This document shows positions 1 to 6,473 of a stretch of 12,611 nucleotides of DNA, in pieces. Position numbers and translations under genes: made by a program. This DNA comes from Campylobacterota bacterium (GTDB lineage Bacteria; Campylobacterota; Campylobacteria; Campylobacterales; Sulfurospirillaceae), in the NCBI GenBank assembly GCA_009930355.1, contig RZYK01000041.1, forward strand, positions 1 through 12,611, in the 5' to 3' direction. The first letter of the stretch is position 1, and each line of letters begins with the position of its first letter. The notes under the pieces were generated by a model. That model was given only the letters and a program-made list of their open reading frames with translations. It had not been told where the DNA came from and ran no database searches.

Positions 1-2
1 TA

Positions 3-548
3 GTGTCTTTAAAAGAGCGTCTTTCTCAAGAAAAAGAAGAGGCGTATACCTCTTTTTGTGGAGACGATATAACAAGACAAAAAAATCTTTTAAGTATTCG
101 GCAATATGTAGAAGATGCTACATTTTATAAAGCCTCTTCTACGCAAAGTTTAATCAAGCCACTCTATACGATTATAAAGCAATTACTGAAAAAAATTATC
201 AAGAACTCTTCTTCCTTAGACGTCTATGACAAGCCCAAAAAATTTCATGCTTTACGCCTTGATTACAAAACATTGCGGTATGTTCTTGAATTTGCTCATA
301 TAAAGCAGAGCGCTAAAATATGTAAAGTCATGCAAAATAGGTTTGGTTTGGTACAAGATACGTATAATTATTGTATGCTTCTTCAACGATACGTTCCAGC
401 AGATGATTCTTTTTTTTATGCTACGCTTAGTACGTTAGAAAAGGATTTGAAAACTCATAAGCGTTTGTGTCTGCATAAAGAGAATGTTAAGACGCTTCAA
501 AAAATGAGTCAAAAACTTCAAAAAATCTTTACATGTAAAAAGAGATAA
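3..548 (+). CDS. CHAD-domain protein, C-terminal part (5' end probably outside the window)
   Basis: The 181 visible residues include a helical stretch with the CHAD hallmark FHALRLDYKTLRYVLEF at residues 81-97 (H82, R85, K89, R92). It is followed by the expected helix ending in a QD pair (about 105-130). CHAD domains are basic alpha-helical bundles that bind inorganic polyphosphate, and are often fused to CYTH triphosphatase domains. The first codon shown is GTG at position 3 with no room for a ribosome binding site. Complete CHAD domains need roughly 200-300 residues with two helical repeats, so I read this as the 3' part of a longer gene cut by the window edge. The stop codon directly abuts the ATG of the next gene, which suggests one operon. 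The last codons (FTCKKR) contain one copy of the TTTACATGTAAA palindrome. The family is fairly sure; the physiological role is not. Confidence 0.72.
   Translation: MSLKERLSQEKEEAYTSFCGDDITRQKNLLSIRQYVEDATFYKASSTQSLIKPLYTIIKQLLKKIIKNSSSLDVYDKPKKFHALRLDYKTLRYVLEFAHIKQSAKICKVMQNRFGLVQDTYNYCMLLQRYVPADDSFFYATLSTLEKDLKTHKRLCLHKENVKTLQKMSQKLQKIFTCKKR
528..539. repeat. TTTACATGTAAA palindrome, copy 1
   Basis: This perfect 12-base palindrome lies in the last codons of the CHAD gene, in the frame encoding FTCK. Confidence 0.75.
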
Positions 549-1052
549 ATGCCAAACTTAACCTATATTTCTCATTACCCTGAACACTTAAAAGTGCAGA
601 TTCTCCAGCTTATTGAAGAAGAAAAATTGGGAAAATACCTGCTTGTAAAATACCCCACTACGCATACGATGACAAGTGATAAAGCCTTATATGCATATGT
701 GATGGAACTTAGAGCTGCGTTTCTTCGTAAAAGTGAACCCATAACCAAAGTGCTCTACGATGGCAAAATCAGCGACATTAACGATGCATTAGGTCTGCAT
801 CGCATCACCATCAAAAATCACGGAGGCAGACTTCGTAGCAAAAGTGAGATTCGAGTAGCAAGCGTGTTTAAAAGCACACCTGAACTTTTTTTAAAAATGA
901 TTTGCGTGCACGAATTGGCGCATTTAAAAGAAAAACAGCACAACAAAGCTTTTTACGCCTTATGCGAAAAAATGGAGCCAAGTTACCATCAGTTAGAGTT
1001 TGATGTGAGGCTTTATCTGACGCATTTGGATCTGTTTGGGAAGCTCTATTAA
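549..1052 (+). CDS. YgjP-like (DUF45/M48-type) zinc metallopeptidase-like protein
   Basis: This 167-residue cytoplasmic protein carries the zinc motif HELAH at residues 121-125, with a third candidate ligand H131 in the segment KEKQHNKAF, the arrangement of the YgjP/DUF45 family (also called M48-like metal-dependent hydrolases). The family normally has 160-240 residues, so this is a short but complete member. A helical N-terminal half precedes the beta-rich segment around residues 68-107, which leads into the catalytic helix. No signal peptide or membrane segment is seen. The ATG follows the preceding TAA with no gap and only a weak AAGAG-like Shine-Dalgarno, so translational coupling to the CHAD gene is likely. 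Substrate is unknown; members have been proposed to be peptidases or nucleotide hydrolases. A 16-base palindrome begins two bases after the stop. Confidence 0.8.
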   Translation: MPNLTYISHYPEHLKVQILQLIEEEKLGKYLLVKYPTTHTMTSDKALYAYVMELRAAFLRKSEPITKVLYDGKISDINDALGLHRITIKNHGGRLRSKSEIRVASVFKSTPELFLKMICVHELAHLKEKQHNKAFYALCEKMEPSYHQLEFDVRLYLTHLDLFGKLY

Positions 1053-1053
1053 C

Positions 1054-1069
1054 TCTTTACATGTAAAGA
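1054..1069. repeat. Palindrome TCTTTACATGTAAAGA (extended TTTACATGTAAA copy)
   Basis: This is a perfect 16-base palindrome containing the 12-mer TTTACATGTAAA at 1056-1067. It lies just after the stop of the metallopeptidase-like gene and immediately upstream of a TAAAAT promoter-like box, where a regulator could bind. It is too AT-rich for a classical terminator. Confidence 0.75.
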
Positions 1070-1079
1070 TTTAATAGGC

Positions 1080-1085
1080 TAAAAT
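1080..1085 (+). promoter_or_regulatory. Candidate -10 box (TAAAAT) for the small secreted protein
   Basis: TAAAAT lies 25 bases before the ATG at 1111, which would place transcription start near 1091-1092. No clear -35 is seen, which is usual for Campylobacterota housekeeping promoters. The upstream 16-base palindrome would fall in the -22 to -38 zone. This rests on sequence inspection only. Confidence 0.4.
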
Positions 1086-1110
1086 AGCGCATTTTTTTAA
1101 GGATGTGGTC

Positions 1111-1584
1111 ATGAGAGTTTGGGTCTGGATGGTGATATGTATTGGATGGGTTTATGCGCAAACTCCTCAGAAAAATAATCTCTCCTTTGCGCTCACTCCT
1201 GAAATGTACGCATCATTGATGGCGCAAAGTTTACAAAGCTCTCTGCCTCAAACCTTTAAATATGAAACGATAGAGTTACTCGTTCAAAAAGTGTATAACA
1301 AAAAAAACAGAGTGCATTTAGAAGCGACAACCAAACAGTATGACGCTTTGCTCAAAGAGTTAAAAAAGCATACGCTTTTACCTGCGAAAGTCAAAAAAGA
1401 GTGCAAAGAGTTTTCATCATTGGCTATGGTGAGTCAGGGTGTTGAGTATATTTTGCATATCAATGTTAAAGGAAAAAAACCTTTAGAAATTCTTTACGAC
1501 AAAGAGGCGTGTTTGGAGCATTTCAATCCGCAAGAAAAACTTTTTATCGGAGGCTACAACAAAAAAGGCTTAGCCACGCATTAA
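1111..1584 (+). CDS. Small secreted (periplasmic) protein of unknown function
   Basis: I do not recognise this family. The ATG at 1111 is chosen over an in-frame GTG at 1105 because AAGGA at 1099-1103 lies 7 bases before it. The 157-residue product begins with MRVWVWMVICIGWVYAQ, a hydrophobic signal peptide with a plausible cleavage after VYA (residue 16). No lipobox cysteine follows, so a soluble periplasmic location is expected. The mature part is lysine-rich with two cysteines (C98 and C134) that could form a disulfide. The 3' end overlaps the stop codon of the convergent diguanylate cyclase gene by four bases, leaving no space for a terminator between them. Confidence 0.65.
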   Translation: MRVWVWMVICIGWVYAQTPQKNNLSFALTPEMYASLMAQSLQSSLPQTFKYETIELLVQKVYNKKNRVHLEATTKQYDALLKELKKHTLLPAKVKKECKEFSSLAMVSQGVEYILHINVKGKKPLEILYDKEACLEHFNPQEKLFIGGYNKKGLATH

Positions 1585-2726
1585 CATACGCAGTTACGTC
1601 CTGCTTTTTTGGCTTCGTAGAGTTTCTGATCGGCTTTCATATAAAGCTCATCGAGGGTTCGATAAGGTGGCTGTAGCATTGCAAGTCCAATACTTACGGT
1701 CACACTTAAGGTTTTATTGTCCCCGTATTCGATGATGCATTCACTAATCTCTTGACGTAGACGTTCCATTTTGGTTCTGGCTTGTTCTTCGTTTACATGT
1801 AAAAGTAAAAAAGCAAACTCTTCGCCTCCAATGCGTGCGACAATATCGCTTTGGCGAACACTGTCTTGTAAATGGCGTGCAAGGGTTTTTACAACAATGT
1901 CTCCCACAGGATGCCCAAGCGTGTCATTAATACGTTTAAAAAAGTCAATATCTAAAACGGCAAAGCAGACGGAATGCTCATAACGCAACGCTTTTGCAAT
2001 CTCTTGTTGGGCTAGGGATAAAAAATGCCTACGGTTAAACAATGAGGTCAGTGTGTCTGTTTGTGCGAGGTATTTTAGCTCTTCTTCTAAAACAATACGC
2101 CTGTTAATCTCTTTTTTAAGGAGGGCTTGCTCTTTTAAAAGCGCTTCTTGCGTCTGCAAGGACTCTTGTTCGTAACGTGAGCGGTGGTACTCAATCCAAC
2201 TCGCAATAAAAGAGACCGCCAAATAAGCAAGGACAAAACGGACTTGAAAAGGGGTTGAATAGATAGTGTCAATGTGATCAATCACAATAAATAAAACGAT
2301 GCTACAGGCTAAAAGCGCCGTACTTAAAAAAAATCCAATACGGTTGCCTAACAAAAAAATGGTTCCTACAGGATAGGTAAAGAGCCATAAAATTAAGGAA
2401 CGGTCTTCATCGACGTGGTAGACAAGGTAGAGAAATAAAATGCTGAAAAAAAGGACAGCAATGTAGTAAATCTGATAGACTTTATGGGTGGAAGGGATAA
2501 TAAAAAGTGAGCCAATAAGGTAAATCCCAAAAAGCAATAAACTAACAGCTAAGGCGCTATTGTGGATGTGGAAATTGTAAAATGAGGTCATAAAGGCTAT
2601 GGGGAGCATCAAAAACGTAATCCACACATAGTGATTTAGTCTTGCTAAAGCCTCTTTATTTGTAGAGGGAGAACGAGAAACAATGCGATCAACGAGGTGT
2701 TGCATTTTAACAAAAAGTGTGACCAT
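1581..2726 (-). CDS. Membrane diguanylate cyclase (six-helix sensor region plus GGDEF domain)
   Basis: The 381-residue product is predicted to make cyclic di-GMP from two GTP. About six hydrophobic segments occupy residues 33-180, followed by a coiled-coil-like linker (180-220) and a GGDEF domain (222-381). The active-site loop reads GGEEF at 300-304. The inhibitory I-site RQSD is at 291-294, exactly five residues before it, so product inhibition is expected. The DxD-type metal region is LDIDFFKRIND (259-268), and the substrate-site segment DTLTSLFNRR is intact at 224-233. The ATG has a strong AAAGGAG five bases upstream on the minus strand. The N-terminal sensor type is not identified. One copy of TTTACATGTAAA lies inside the coding sequence. 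Confidence 0.9.
   Translation of the reverse strand: MVTLFVKMQHLVDRIVSRSPSTNKEALARLNHYVWITFLMLPIAFMTSFYNFHIHNSALAVSLLLFGIYLIGSLFIIPSTHKVYQIYYIAVLFFSILFLYLVYHVDEDRSLILWLFTYPVGTIFLLGNRIGFFLSTALLACSIVLFIVIDHIDTIYSTPFQVRFVLAYLAVSFIASWIEYHRSRYEQESLQTQEALLKEQALLKKEINRRIVLEEELKYLAQTDTLTSLFNRRHFLSLAQQEIAKALRYEHSVCFAVLDIDFFKRINDTLGHPVGDIVVKTLARHLQDSVRQSDIVARIGGEEFAFLLLHVNEEQARTKMERLRQEISECIIEYGDNKTLSVTVSIGLAMLQPPYRTLDELYMKADQKLYEAKKAGRNCVC
1792..1803. repeat. TTTACATGTAAA palindrome, copy inside the first diguanylate cyclase
   Basis: A perfect 12-mer lies within the GGDEF coding sequence, where it encodes part of the LLHVNEE segment on the minus strand. Confidence 0.75.
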
Positions 2727-2788
2727 ATGTTTCTCCTTTCTCTAAAAATCAAAGATAAAATATAATTGTGAGGTTTATGTGTAAAAAC

Positions 2789-2818
2789 AAAAAAGGCGAC
2801 GAGCTATATCGCCTTTTT
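2789..2818 (-). terminator. Rho-independent terminator of the D-amino acid transaminase gene
   Basis: A stem pairs AAAAGGCGA (2791-2799) with TCGCCTTTT (2809-2817), extending to AT pairs outward, around a nine-base loop. On the minus strand it is followed by a T-rich tract. It begins eight bases beyond the transaminase stop codon. The plus-strand side also has a T run, so it may act in both directions. Confidence 0.8.
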
Positions 2819-2825
2819 AGAAAAA

Positions 2826-3686
2826 TTATTTACTTTCATTTGCTTCTTTAAGAGCAGCTTCAACATACATGGCACGTAGTTTTTGCGCCATTGGACCTGG
2901 TTTACCGTTACCAATGGGCTTTCCATCAATCTCGATAATCGGTAAAACAAAGGTGGTCGCACTCGCCATAAATGCTTCATCAGCCTTCAAAGCTTCTTCA
3001 ATACTAAAGAGACGCTCTTCCACTTTTATGTTATGCACTTTGGTGTATTCAAGTAAAAGTTTTCTGCGAATGCTTGGTAAAATGGCATTGGAGAGTGGAC
3101 GAGTGATAATCACACCATCCTTAATGATAAATGCCGCAGATGATGTTCCCTCCGTTACCATACCATCTTCAACCATCCAACCCTCATACACACCTTTTTG
3201 GTGGACTTCTTCTTTGGCTAAAACTTGACCTAAAAGCGAGATAGACTTGATGTCACGGCGTTTCCATCGGATGTCTGCTACGCTTGCAACTTTAACACCC
3301 GTGGTGGCAAGTGGGTTATTGATGATGTTCTTTTTAAACGTAAACGCCATAAACGTAGCAGGTGTGTTTTCAGGAAAATAAAACTCACGAGGAGCGACAC
3401 CACGGGTGACTTGCATGTAAACACCACCTTCAACGACGTCATTTTTCGCAATCAATGTATCTAAAATAGCATCAAGCTCTGCTCTACAAAAAGGCGATGT
3501 GAGGCTTATTTTCTTCAAACTTGCTTCAAAACGCTCATAAAAAGGCGCCTTATCGATCACTTTACCCTTAAGCACAGGTACCACTTCATAAATACCATCA
3601 CCAAAAATAAATCCTCTATCAAAAATAGAGATTTTGGCATCTTCTGCCTTACAAAAATCACCGTTTAAAAAAACAATATTCTCTAT
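2826..3686 (-). CDS. dat: D-amino acid transaminase (class IV PLP aminotransferase), apparent AUA start
   Basis: The enzyme transfers the amino group between D-amino acids and 2-oxo acids, supplying D-alanine and D-glutamate for cell wall synthesis. The catalytic lysine is K147 in DIKSISLLGQVLAKEE, and the PLP-contacting glutamate is E179 in VTEGTSSA. The fold-type IV N-terminal motif FDRGFIFGDGIYEV lies before the first conventional start (GTG at 3584). Translating back in frame gives 34 more residues that match family members, beginning ENIVFLNGDF. No ATG, GTG or TTG exists in frame between the upstream stop codon (a TAA whose first base is at 3712) and 3584. The best start is ATA at 3684-3686, six bases after AGGGAG, giving 286 residues, the normal length. 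Either AUA (or the nearby AUU) is used or an ATG was mutated. The function is secure; the start is inferred. Confidence 0.85.
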   Translation of the reverse strand: MENIVFLNGDFCKAEDAKISIFDRGFIFGDGIYEVVPVLKGKVIDKAPFYERFEASLKKISLTSPFCRAELDAILDTLIAKNDVVEGGVYMQVTRGVAPREFYFPENTPATFMAFTFKKNIINNPLATTGVKVASVADIRWKRRDIKSISLLGQVLAKEEVHQKGVYEGWMVEDGMVTEGTSSAAFIIKDGVIITRPLSNAILPSIRRKLLLEYTKVHNIKVEERLFSIEEALKADEAFMASATTFVLPIIEIDGKPIGNGKPGPMAQKLRAMYVEAALKEANESK

Positions 3687-3692
3687 TACGGA

Positions 3693-3698
3693 CTCCCT
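3693..3698 (-). promoter_or_regulatory. Ribosome binding site supporting a non-canonical dat start
   Basis: AGGGAG on the minus strand lies six bases before the ATA at 3686-3684. This correct spacing is the main local support for initiation at that codon rather than at the GTG 102 bases further on, which would delete the conserved N-terminus. Confidence 0.55.
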
Positions 3699-3713
3699 AA
3701 AAAAATATGTGAC

Positions 3714-3719
3714 ATTTTA
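3714..3719 (-). promoter_or_regulatory. Candidate -10 box (TAAAAT) of dat
   Basis: On the minus strand TAAAAT lies about 28 bases before the presumed AUA start, putting transcription start near 3707, just ahead of the AGGGAG ribosome site. This is suggestive only. Confidence 0.35.
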
Positions 3720-3765
3720 CTCCATAATAGCTTAGGGGAGTGTGCAATAAGTAAGCAGAAGTTCC

Positions 3766-3779
3766 TTTTACATGTAAAA
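3766..3779. repeat. TTTTACATGTAAAA palindrome in the left 89-bp repeat
   Basis: A 14-base perfect palindrome lies within the direct repeat, 118 bases before the ATP-grasp start. Confidence 0.75.
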
Positions 3780-3885
3780 ATTGAAAAGAAGTTTAGGCGA
3801 TTTTGATTCCGTTTTTAAAGGTTGAACTCTAGTATTATTTTATTTTTTAGTGATATTATGATAACGTACGTTAATTATAGTGTTC

Positions 3886-3890
3886 AGGAG
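3886..3890 (+). promoter_or_regulatory. Ribosome binding site fixing the ATP-grasp start
   Basis: AGGAG lies six bases before ATG 3897. The longer reading from TTG 3822 or ATG 3858 has no comparable site, so the shorter start is preferred. Confidence 0.75.
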
Positions 3891-3896
3891 AAAAAA

Positions 3897-5066
3897 ATGT
3901 TTTTTTTAGATAAGCCATATGTTTCTTATTTTTTAAAGAATACACTCAAAGAAAATTCCATACCTGTGGTCGGGACAAAGATACTTGAAGCGTTAGATTT
4001 GCTTGAAGGTACGAATATAATTAGCGAAGAAGAAGCAATCAATTTAGCAAAAAAATCACCTCATCTCCCCATATATTGTACTTCAGAAAATTCCATTGGT
4101 TGGATAGCCAAAAATTTAGATTTTTGCGAAATTCCACATAAAATAGAGCTGTTTAAAGATAAGATAAAATTTAGAAAATTGATACATTCTATGTACCCTG
4201 ATTTTTATTTTAAAGCGCTAAATTTTGAAGATTTTGATGATGTCAATTACGAAGATTTACCCAGTGAATTTATCATAAAACCCTCCATTGGATTTATGAG
4301 TATGGGCGTTTATAGAGTAACATGTAAAGATGAATGGGATAAGGCAAAAACTTCTATAAAAGAGGCTGTAAAAGAGAGTTTAGGTTTGTATCCACTCGAA
4401 GTCATCAATGTAAAAGAGTTTATTGTAGAAGAGTGTATAGATGGTGATGAATACGCTGTTGATGCCTATTTTAATGCTTCTGGAGAACCCGTAATTTTAA
4501 CGATATTAGAGCATATATTTTTTAGTGACAGTGATGTTGGAGACAGGATATATTCCACATCAAAAGCAATCATAGAAGCAAACCTTGAAGAATTCACCTC
4601 TTTTATGCAACAAATTGGTACCTTAGCAAATATGAAAAATTTTCCTGTCCATGTAGAATTGAGACGAACGAAAGAGGGGCTTTTAATCCCGATAGAAGTC
4701 AATCCCATGAGATTTGGTGGATGGTGTACTACCGCTGACATGACGTATAAAGCATATGGCTTTAATCCTTATTTGTACTATTATAATCAAGAAAAGCCAG
4801 ATTGGAAAGAAATTCTAGCGGATAAAAAAGATGAGCTATACAGTATCGTAGTGCTCGATAATTCTACTGGAGTTTTAACCAGTAACGTTAAATCTTTTGA
4901 TTATGAAAAACTTGTATCAAAATTTGAAGAAGTCTTAGAATTGAGAAAAATAGATTTTTACACATATCCTGTATTTGGCTTTGTATTTACGAAGACCAAA
5001 AAAGAAAATATGAAAGAGTTACAATATATATTAAGTTCAGATTTAAAAGAATTTATCACCTATTAA
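3897..5066 (+). CDS. ATP-grasp domain ligase of unknown substrate
   Basis: The 389-residue cytoplasmic protein has the order expected for an ATP-grasp enzyme. A pre-ATP-grasp N-terminal region is followed by a lid segment with FIIKPSIGFMSMGVYRV (ATP lysine K128 and small-residue loop). Next come the nucleotide-hinge strand FIVEECIDGDEYAVDA (175-190), the strand VHVELRRT (251-258), and the magnesium-binding IEVNPMRFGG (266-275, E267 and N269). A C-terminal domain of about 90 residues (from about 300) is unassigned. Such enzymes join a carboxylate to an amine via an acyl phosphate, as in amino acid or dipeptide ligases. No partner gene indicates the substrate. It lies alone between two copies of an 89-bp direct repeat and is rich in ATA/TTA codons, suggesting acquisition by transfer. 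Confidence 0.82.
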   Translation: MFFLDKPYVSYFLKNTLKENSIPVVGTKILEALDLLEGTNIISEEEAINLAKKSPHLPIYCTSENSIGWIAKNLDFCEIPHKIELFKDKIKFRKLIHSMYPDFYFKALNFEDFDDVNYEDLPSEFIIKPSIGFMSMGVYRVTCKDEWDKAKTSIKEAVKESLGLYPLEVINVKEFIVEECIDGDEYAVDAYFNASGEPVILTILEHIFFSDSDVGDRIYSTSKAIIEANLEEFTSFMQQIGTLANMKNFPVHVELRRTKEGLLIPIEVNPMRFGGWCTTADMTYKAYGFNPYLYYYNQEKPDWKEILADKKDELYSIVVLDNSTGVLTSNVKSFDYEKLVSKFEEVLELRKIDFYTYPVFGFVFTKTKKENMKELQYILSSDLKEFITY

Positions 5067-5099
5067 CAAAAATATAGAAAAAAGGGGAGAGTTGCAATG

Positions 5100-5188
5100 G
5101 TGACATGCTACTTTAAAGTAGCTTAGGGAAGTGTGCAATAAGTAAGCAGAAGTTCCTTTTACATGTAAAAATTGAAAAGAAGTTTAGG
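5100..5188. repeat. 89-bp direct repeat, right copy (upstream of the second diguanylate cyclase)
   Basis: This is the second copy of the segment at 3709-3797, offset by exactly 1391 bases. Its divergent left part contains a perfect 16-base palindrome, GCTACTTTAAAGTAGC (5107-5122), which the left copy lacks. The 59-base right part, including the TTTACATGTAAA palindrome, is identical. Confidence 0.85.
5157..5170. repeat. TTTTACATGTAAAA palindrome in the right 89-bp repeat
   Basis: This is the matching 14-base palindrome in the second repeat copy, 164 bases before the second diguanylate cyclase start. Confidence 0.75.
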
Positions 5189-5278
5189 GTACTCTCTATT
5201 CTGCTTTTAAAGATTAAATAGATATTATTTTTAGCAGGTGTTGGAGTTTGTGGAAAAGTGGCTTAGAGTATAGAAAGT

Positions 5279-5310
5279 TAAAAGTAAAGCCCTGACCCCT
5301 TTTACTTTTA
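5279..5310 (-). repeat. REP-like hairpin element, copy 1
   Basis: A perfect 10-bp stem, TAAAAGTAAA (5279-5288) with TTTACTTTTA (5301-5310), encloses a 12-base GC-rich loop GCCCTGACCCCT. The GACCCCTTTT core and flanks match the reverse complement of the element at 6415-6445. Elements of this type resemble the repeats mobilised by REP-associated (IS200-like) tyrosine transposases; no transposase is present here. The hairpin lies 10 bases before the ribosome site of the diguanylate cyclase and could also attenuate its transcription. Confidence 0.6.
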
Positions 5311-5333
5311 TTCTTTTATTAAGGAAGTATTTT

Positions 5334-6374
5334 ATGAACTCTTTTTATAAAAAATTTTTCTCAAAATTTACATTTGATGACCCGATACTTACTAGAAAAT
5401 TGATAGTTATTAATACATTTTTTTTAATAGGGATGATCGCATTTGTTATCTTTGGCATTATCAATTTTTTTGTCATACATGATTATCTTATATCACTTTT
5501 AGATGTTATTGCGTTTGCGATATTTTTATTCTCTTTTATAAATCTTAAAAAAACACAAAATATTGATAAAGCTACGAAAATAGGCATTGTCGTTATTTCA
5601 ATATTTATGTTTACATTTGCTATTATAAACCATGACCAAAATTTCGGGCTGATTTGGAGCATCTTTTTTCCTATTTTTGCTATGGTGATGATGGGGCATA
5701 AAAAAGGGCTTATAGCCTCTCTTATTTATTATATTATACTCGATTCGATATTTTTTTACGGATTATTTTACTGGGAAAATACTAACTGGAATATGCTATC
5801 CTTTTTAAGATTTATCATTACATCCCTCGTATTGATTTTTGCAATTTTCATTATGGAGTACACCGTATATAAGATGAAAATAAATCTGAAAAAAATCTCC
5901 ATTACAGACCCGTTAACCGGTCTTTATAATCGTAGAGAAATAGATGAAACTATGCGTAAGGAATATGAAAACTTTCTAAGATACGATATAAGTTTATCCG
6001 TTTGTATTCTAGATATCGATAATTTTAAGCATATCAATGACACCTACGGACATGCGATAGGAGACATGGTATTGATACAATTATCGGAAATATTAAAAAA
6101 TAATACAAGAAAAACGGATACCATAGGAAGATGGGGAGGAGAAGAGTTTCTTATCATTATGCCTCATACTGATATGGACGAAGCTTTTGTGAATATAAAA
6201 AAAATAAAACAAAAAATTAATAGTTTTCAATTTGAAGAAATCGGACACCTTACCTGTAGTTTTGGTATGTCCGAAGCGCAGAATAAAGAAGAAAGCATAG
6301 AAAAACTTTTTATAAAGACGGATGAAAACCTCTATAAAGCAAAAAATACTGGAAAAGATAAGATCGTTTATTAA
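5334..6374 (+). CDS. Membrane diguanylate cyclase (second GGDEF protein)
   Basis: The 346-residue product has an N-terminal membrane region of about six hydrophobic segments (residues 22-177), a short linker and a GGDEF domain (186-346) predicted to synthesise cyclic di-GMP. GGEEF is at 268-272, the I-site RKTD at 259-262 has the correct five-residue spacing, and TDPLTGLYNRR (191-201) and LDIDNFKHIND (226-236) are intact. The start is supported by AAGGAA at 5321-5326, seven bases before ATG. The architecture resembles the cyclase at 1581-2726, but the sequences are clearly diverged, so this is not a recent duplication. It is strikingly rich in ATA isoleucine codons. It lies between oppositely oriented REP-like elements, consistent with an acquired unit. 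The signal sensed by the membrane part is unknown. Confidence 0.88.
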   Translation: MNSFYKKFFSKFTFDDPILTRKLIVINTFFLIGMIAFVIFGIINFFVIHDYLISLLDVIAFAIFLFSFINLKKTQNIDKATKIGIVVISIFMFTFAIINHDQNFGLIWSIFFPIFAMVMMGHKKGLIASLIYYIILDSIFFYGLFYWENTNWNMLSFLRFIITSLVLIFAIFIMEYTVYKMKINLKKISITDPLTGLYNRREIDETMRKEYENFLRYDISLSVCILDIDNFKHINDTYGHAIGDMVLIQLSEILKNNTRKTDTIGRWGGEEFLIIMPHTDMDEAFVNIKKIKQKINSFQFEEIGHLTCSFGMSEAQNKEESIEKLFIKTDENLYKAKNTGKDKIVY

Positions 6375-6382
6375 AGCAAAAT

Positions 6383-6395
6383 AAAAGGCTACTTT
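6383..6395. repeat. Short direct repeat AAAAGGCTACTTT, left of hepT-mntA
   Basis: The 13-mer recurs in the same orientation at 7261-7273. Similarity extends imperfectly: both are followed by an ATG triplet and then a TCAATAA word at different spacings. The two copies bracket the toxin-antitoxin module. Confidence 0.45.
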
Positions 6396-6414
6396 AATGA
6401 AATTAGTCAATAAG

Positions 6415-6445
6415 AGAAAAGGGGTCGGAGCTAAACTTTTAACTT
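6415..6445 (+). repeat. REP-like element, copy 2 (inverted relative to copy 1)
   Basis: The segment reads AAAAGGGGTCGGAGC then TAAACTTTTAACTTTTT. Its reverse complement aligns with the hairpin at 5279-5310. A 17-base core, GGAGCTAAACTTTTAAC, is repeated exactly at 9723-9739. The internal stem is weaker than in copy 1. With copy 1 it frames the second diguanylate cyclase gene. Confidence 0.55.
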
Positions 6446-6473
6446 TTTGATTATAGTGAATTTAAAATTCTTC

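Larger units (their letters stand above)
3709..3797. repeat. 89-bp direct repeat, left copy (upstream of the ATP-grasp gene)
   Basis: The segment recurs in the same orientation at 5100-5188 with no gaps. By eye it has 7 mismatches, all in the first 30 bases; 3739-3797 is identical. It contains one TTTTACATGTAAAA palindrome and a short GCTTA/TAAGC inverted repeat. Weaker similarity continues for about 40 bases to the right. The left end also covers a TAAAAT box (3714-3719, minus strand) that could be the -10 of dat. No open reading frame is convincing. Confidence 0.85.

Noticed and set aside
3415..3422. CATGTAAA inside dat as another iterated palindrome copy
   Set aside because: Only the right half matches; the left half is TTG instead of TTTA, so it is no better than chance.
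3709..3797. The 89-bp repeat as an integron attC site or a short coding gene
   Set aside because: No GTTRRRY/RYYYAAC core pair was found, and the open minus-strand reading in the left copy is broken by a stop in the right copy.
3822..3896. Longer ATP-grasp reading from TTG 3822 or ATG 3858
   Set aside because: The extra residues have no ribosome binding site ahead and run into the tail of the repeat-like region, whereas ATG 3897 follows AGGAG at ideal spacing.
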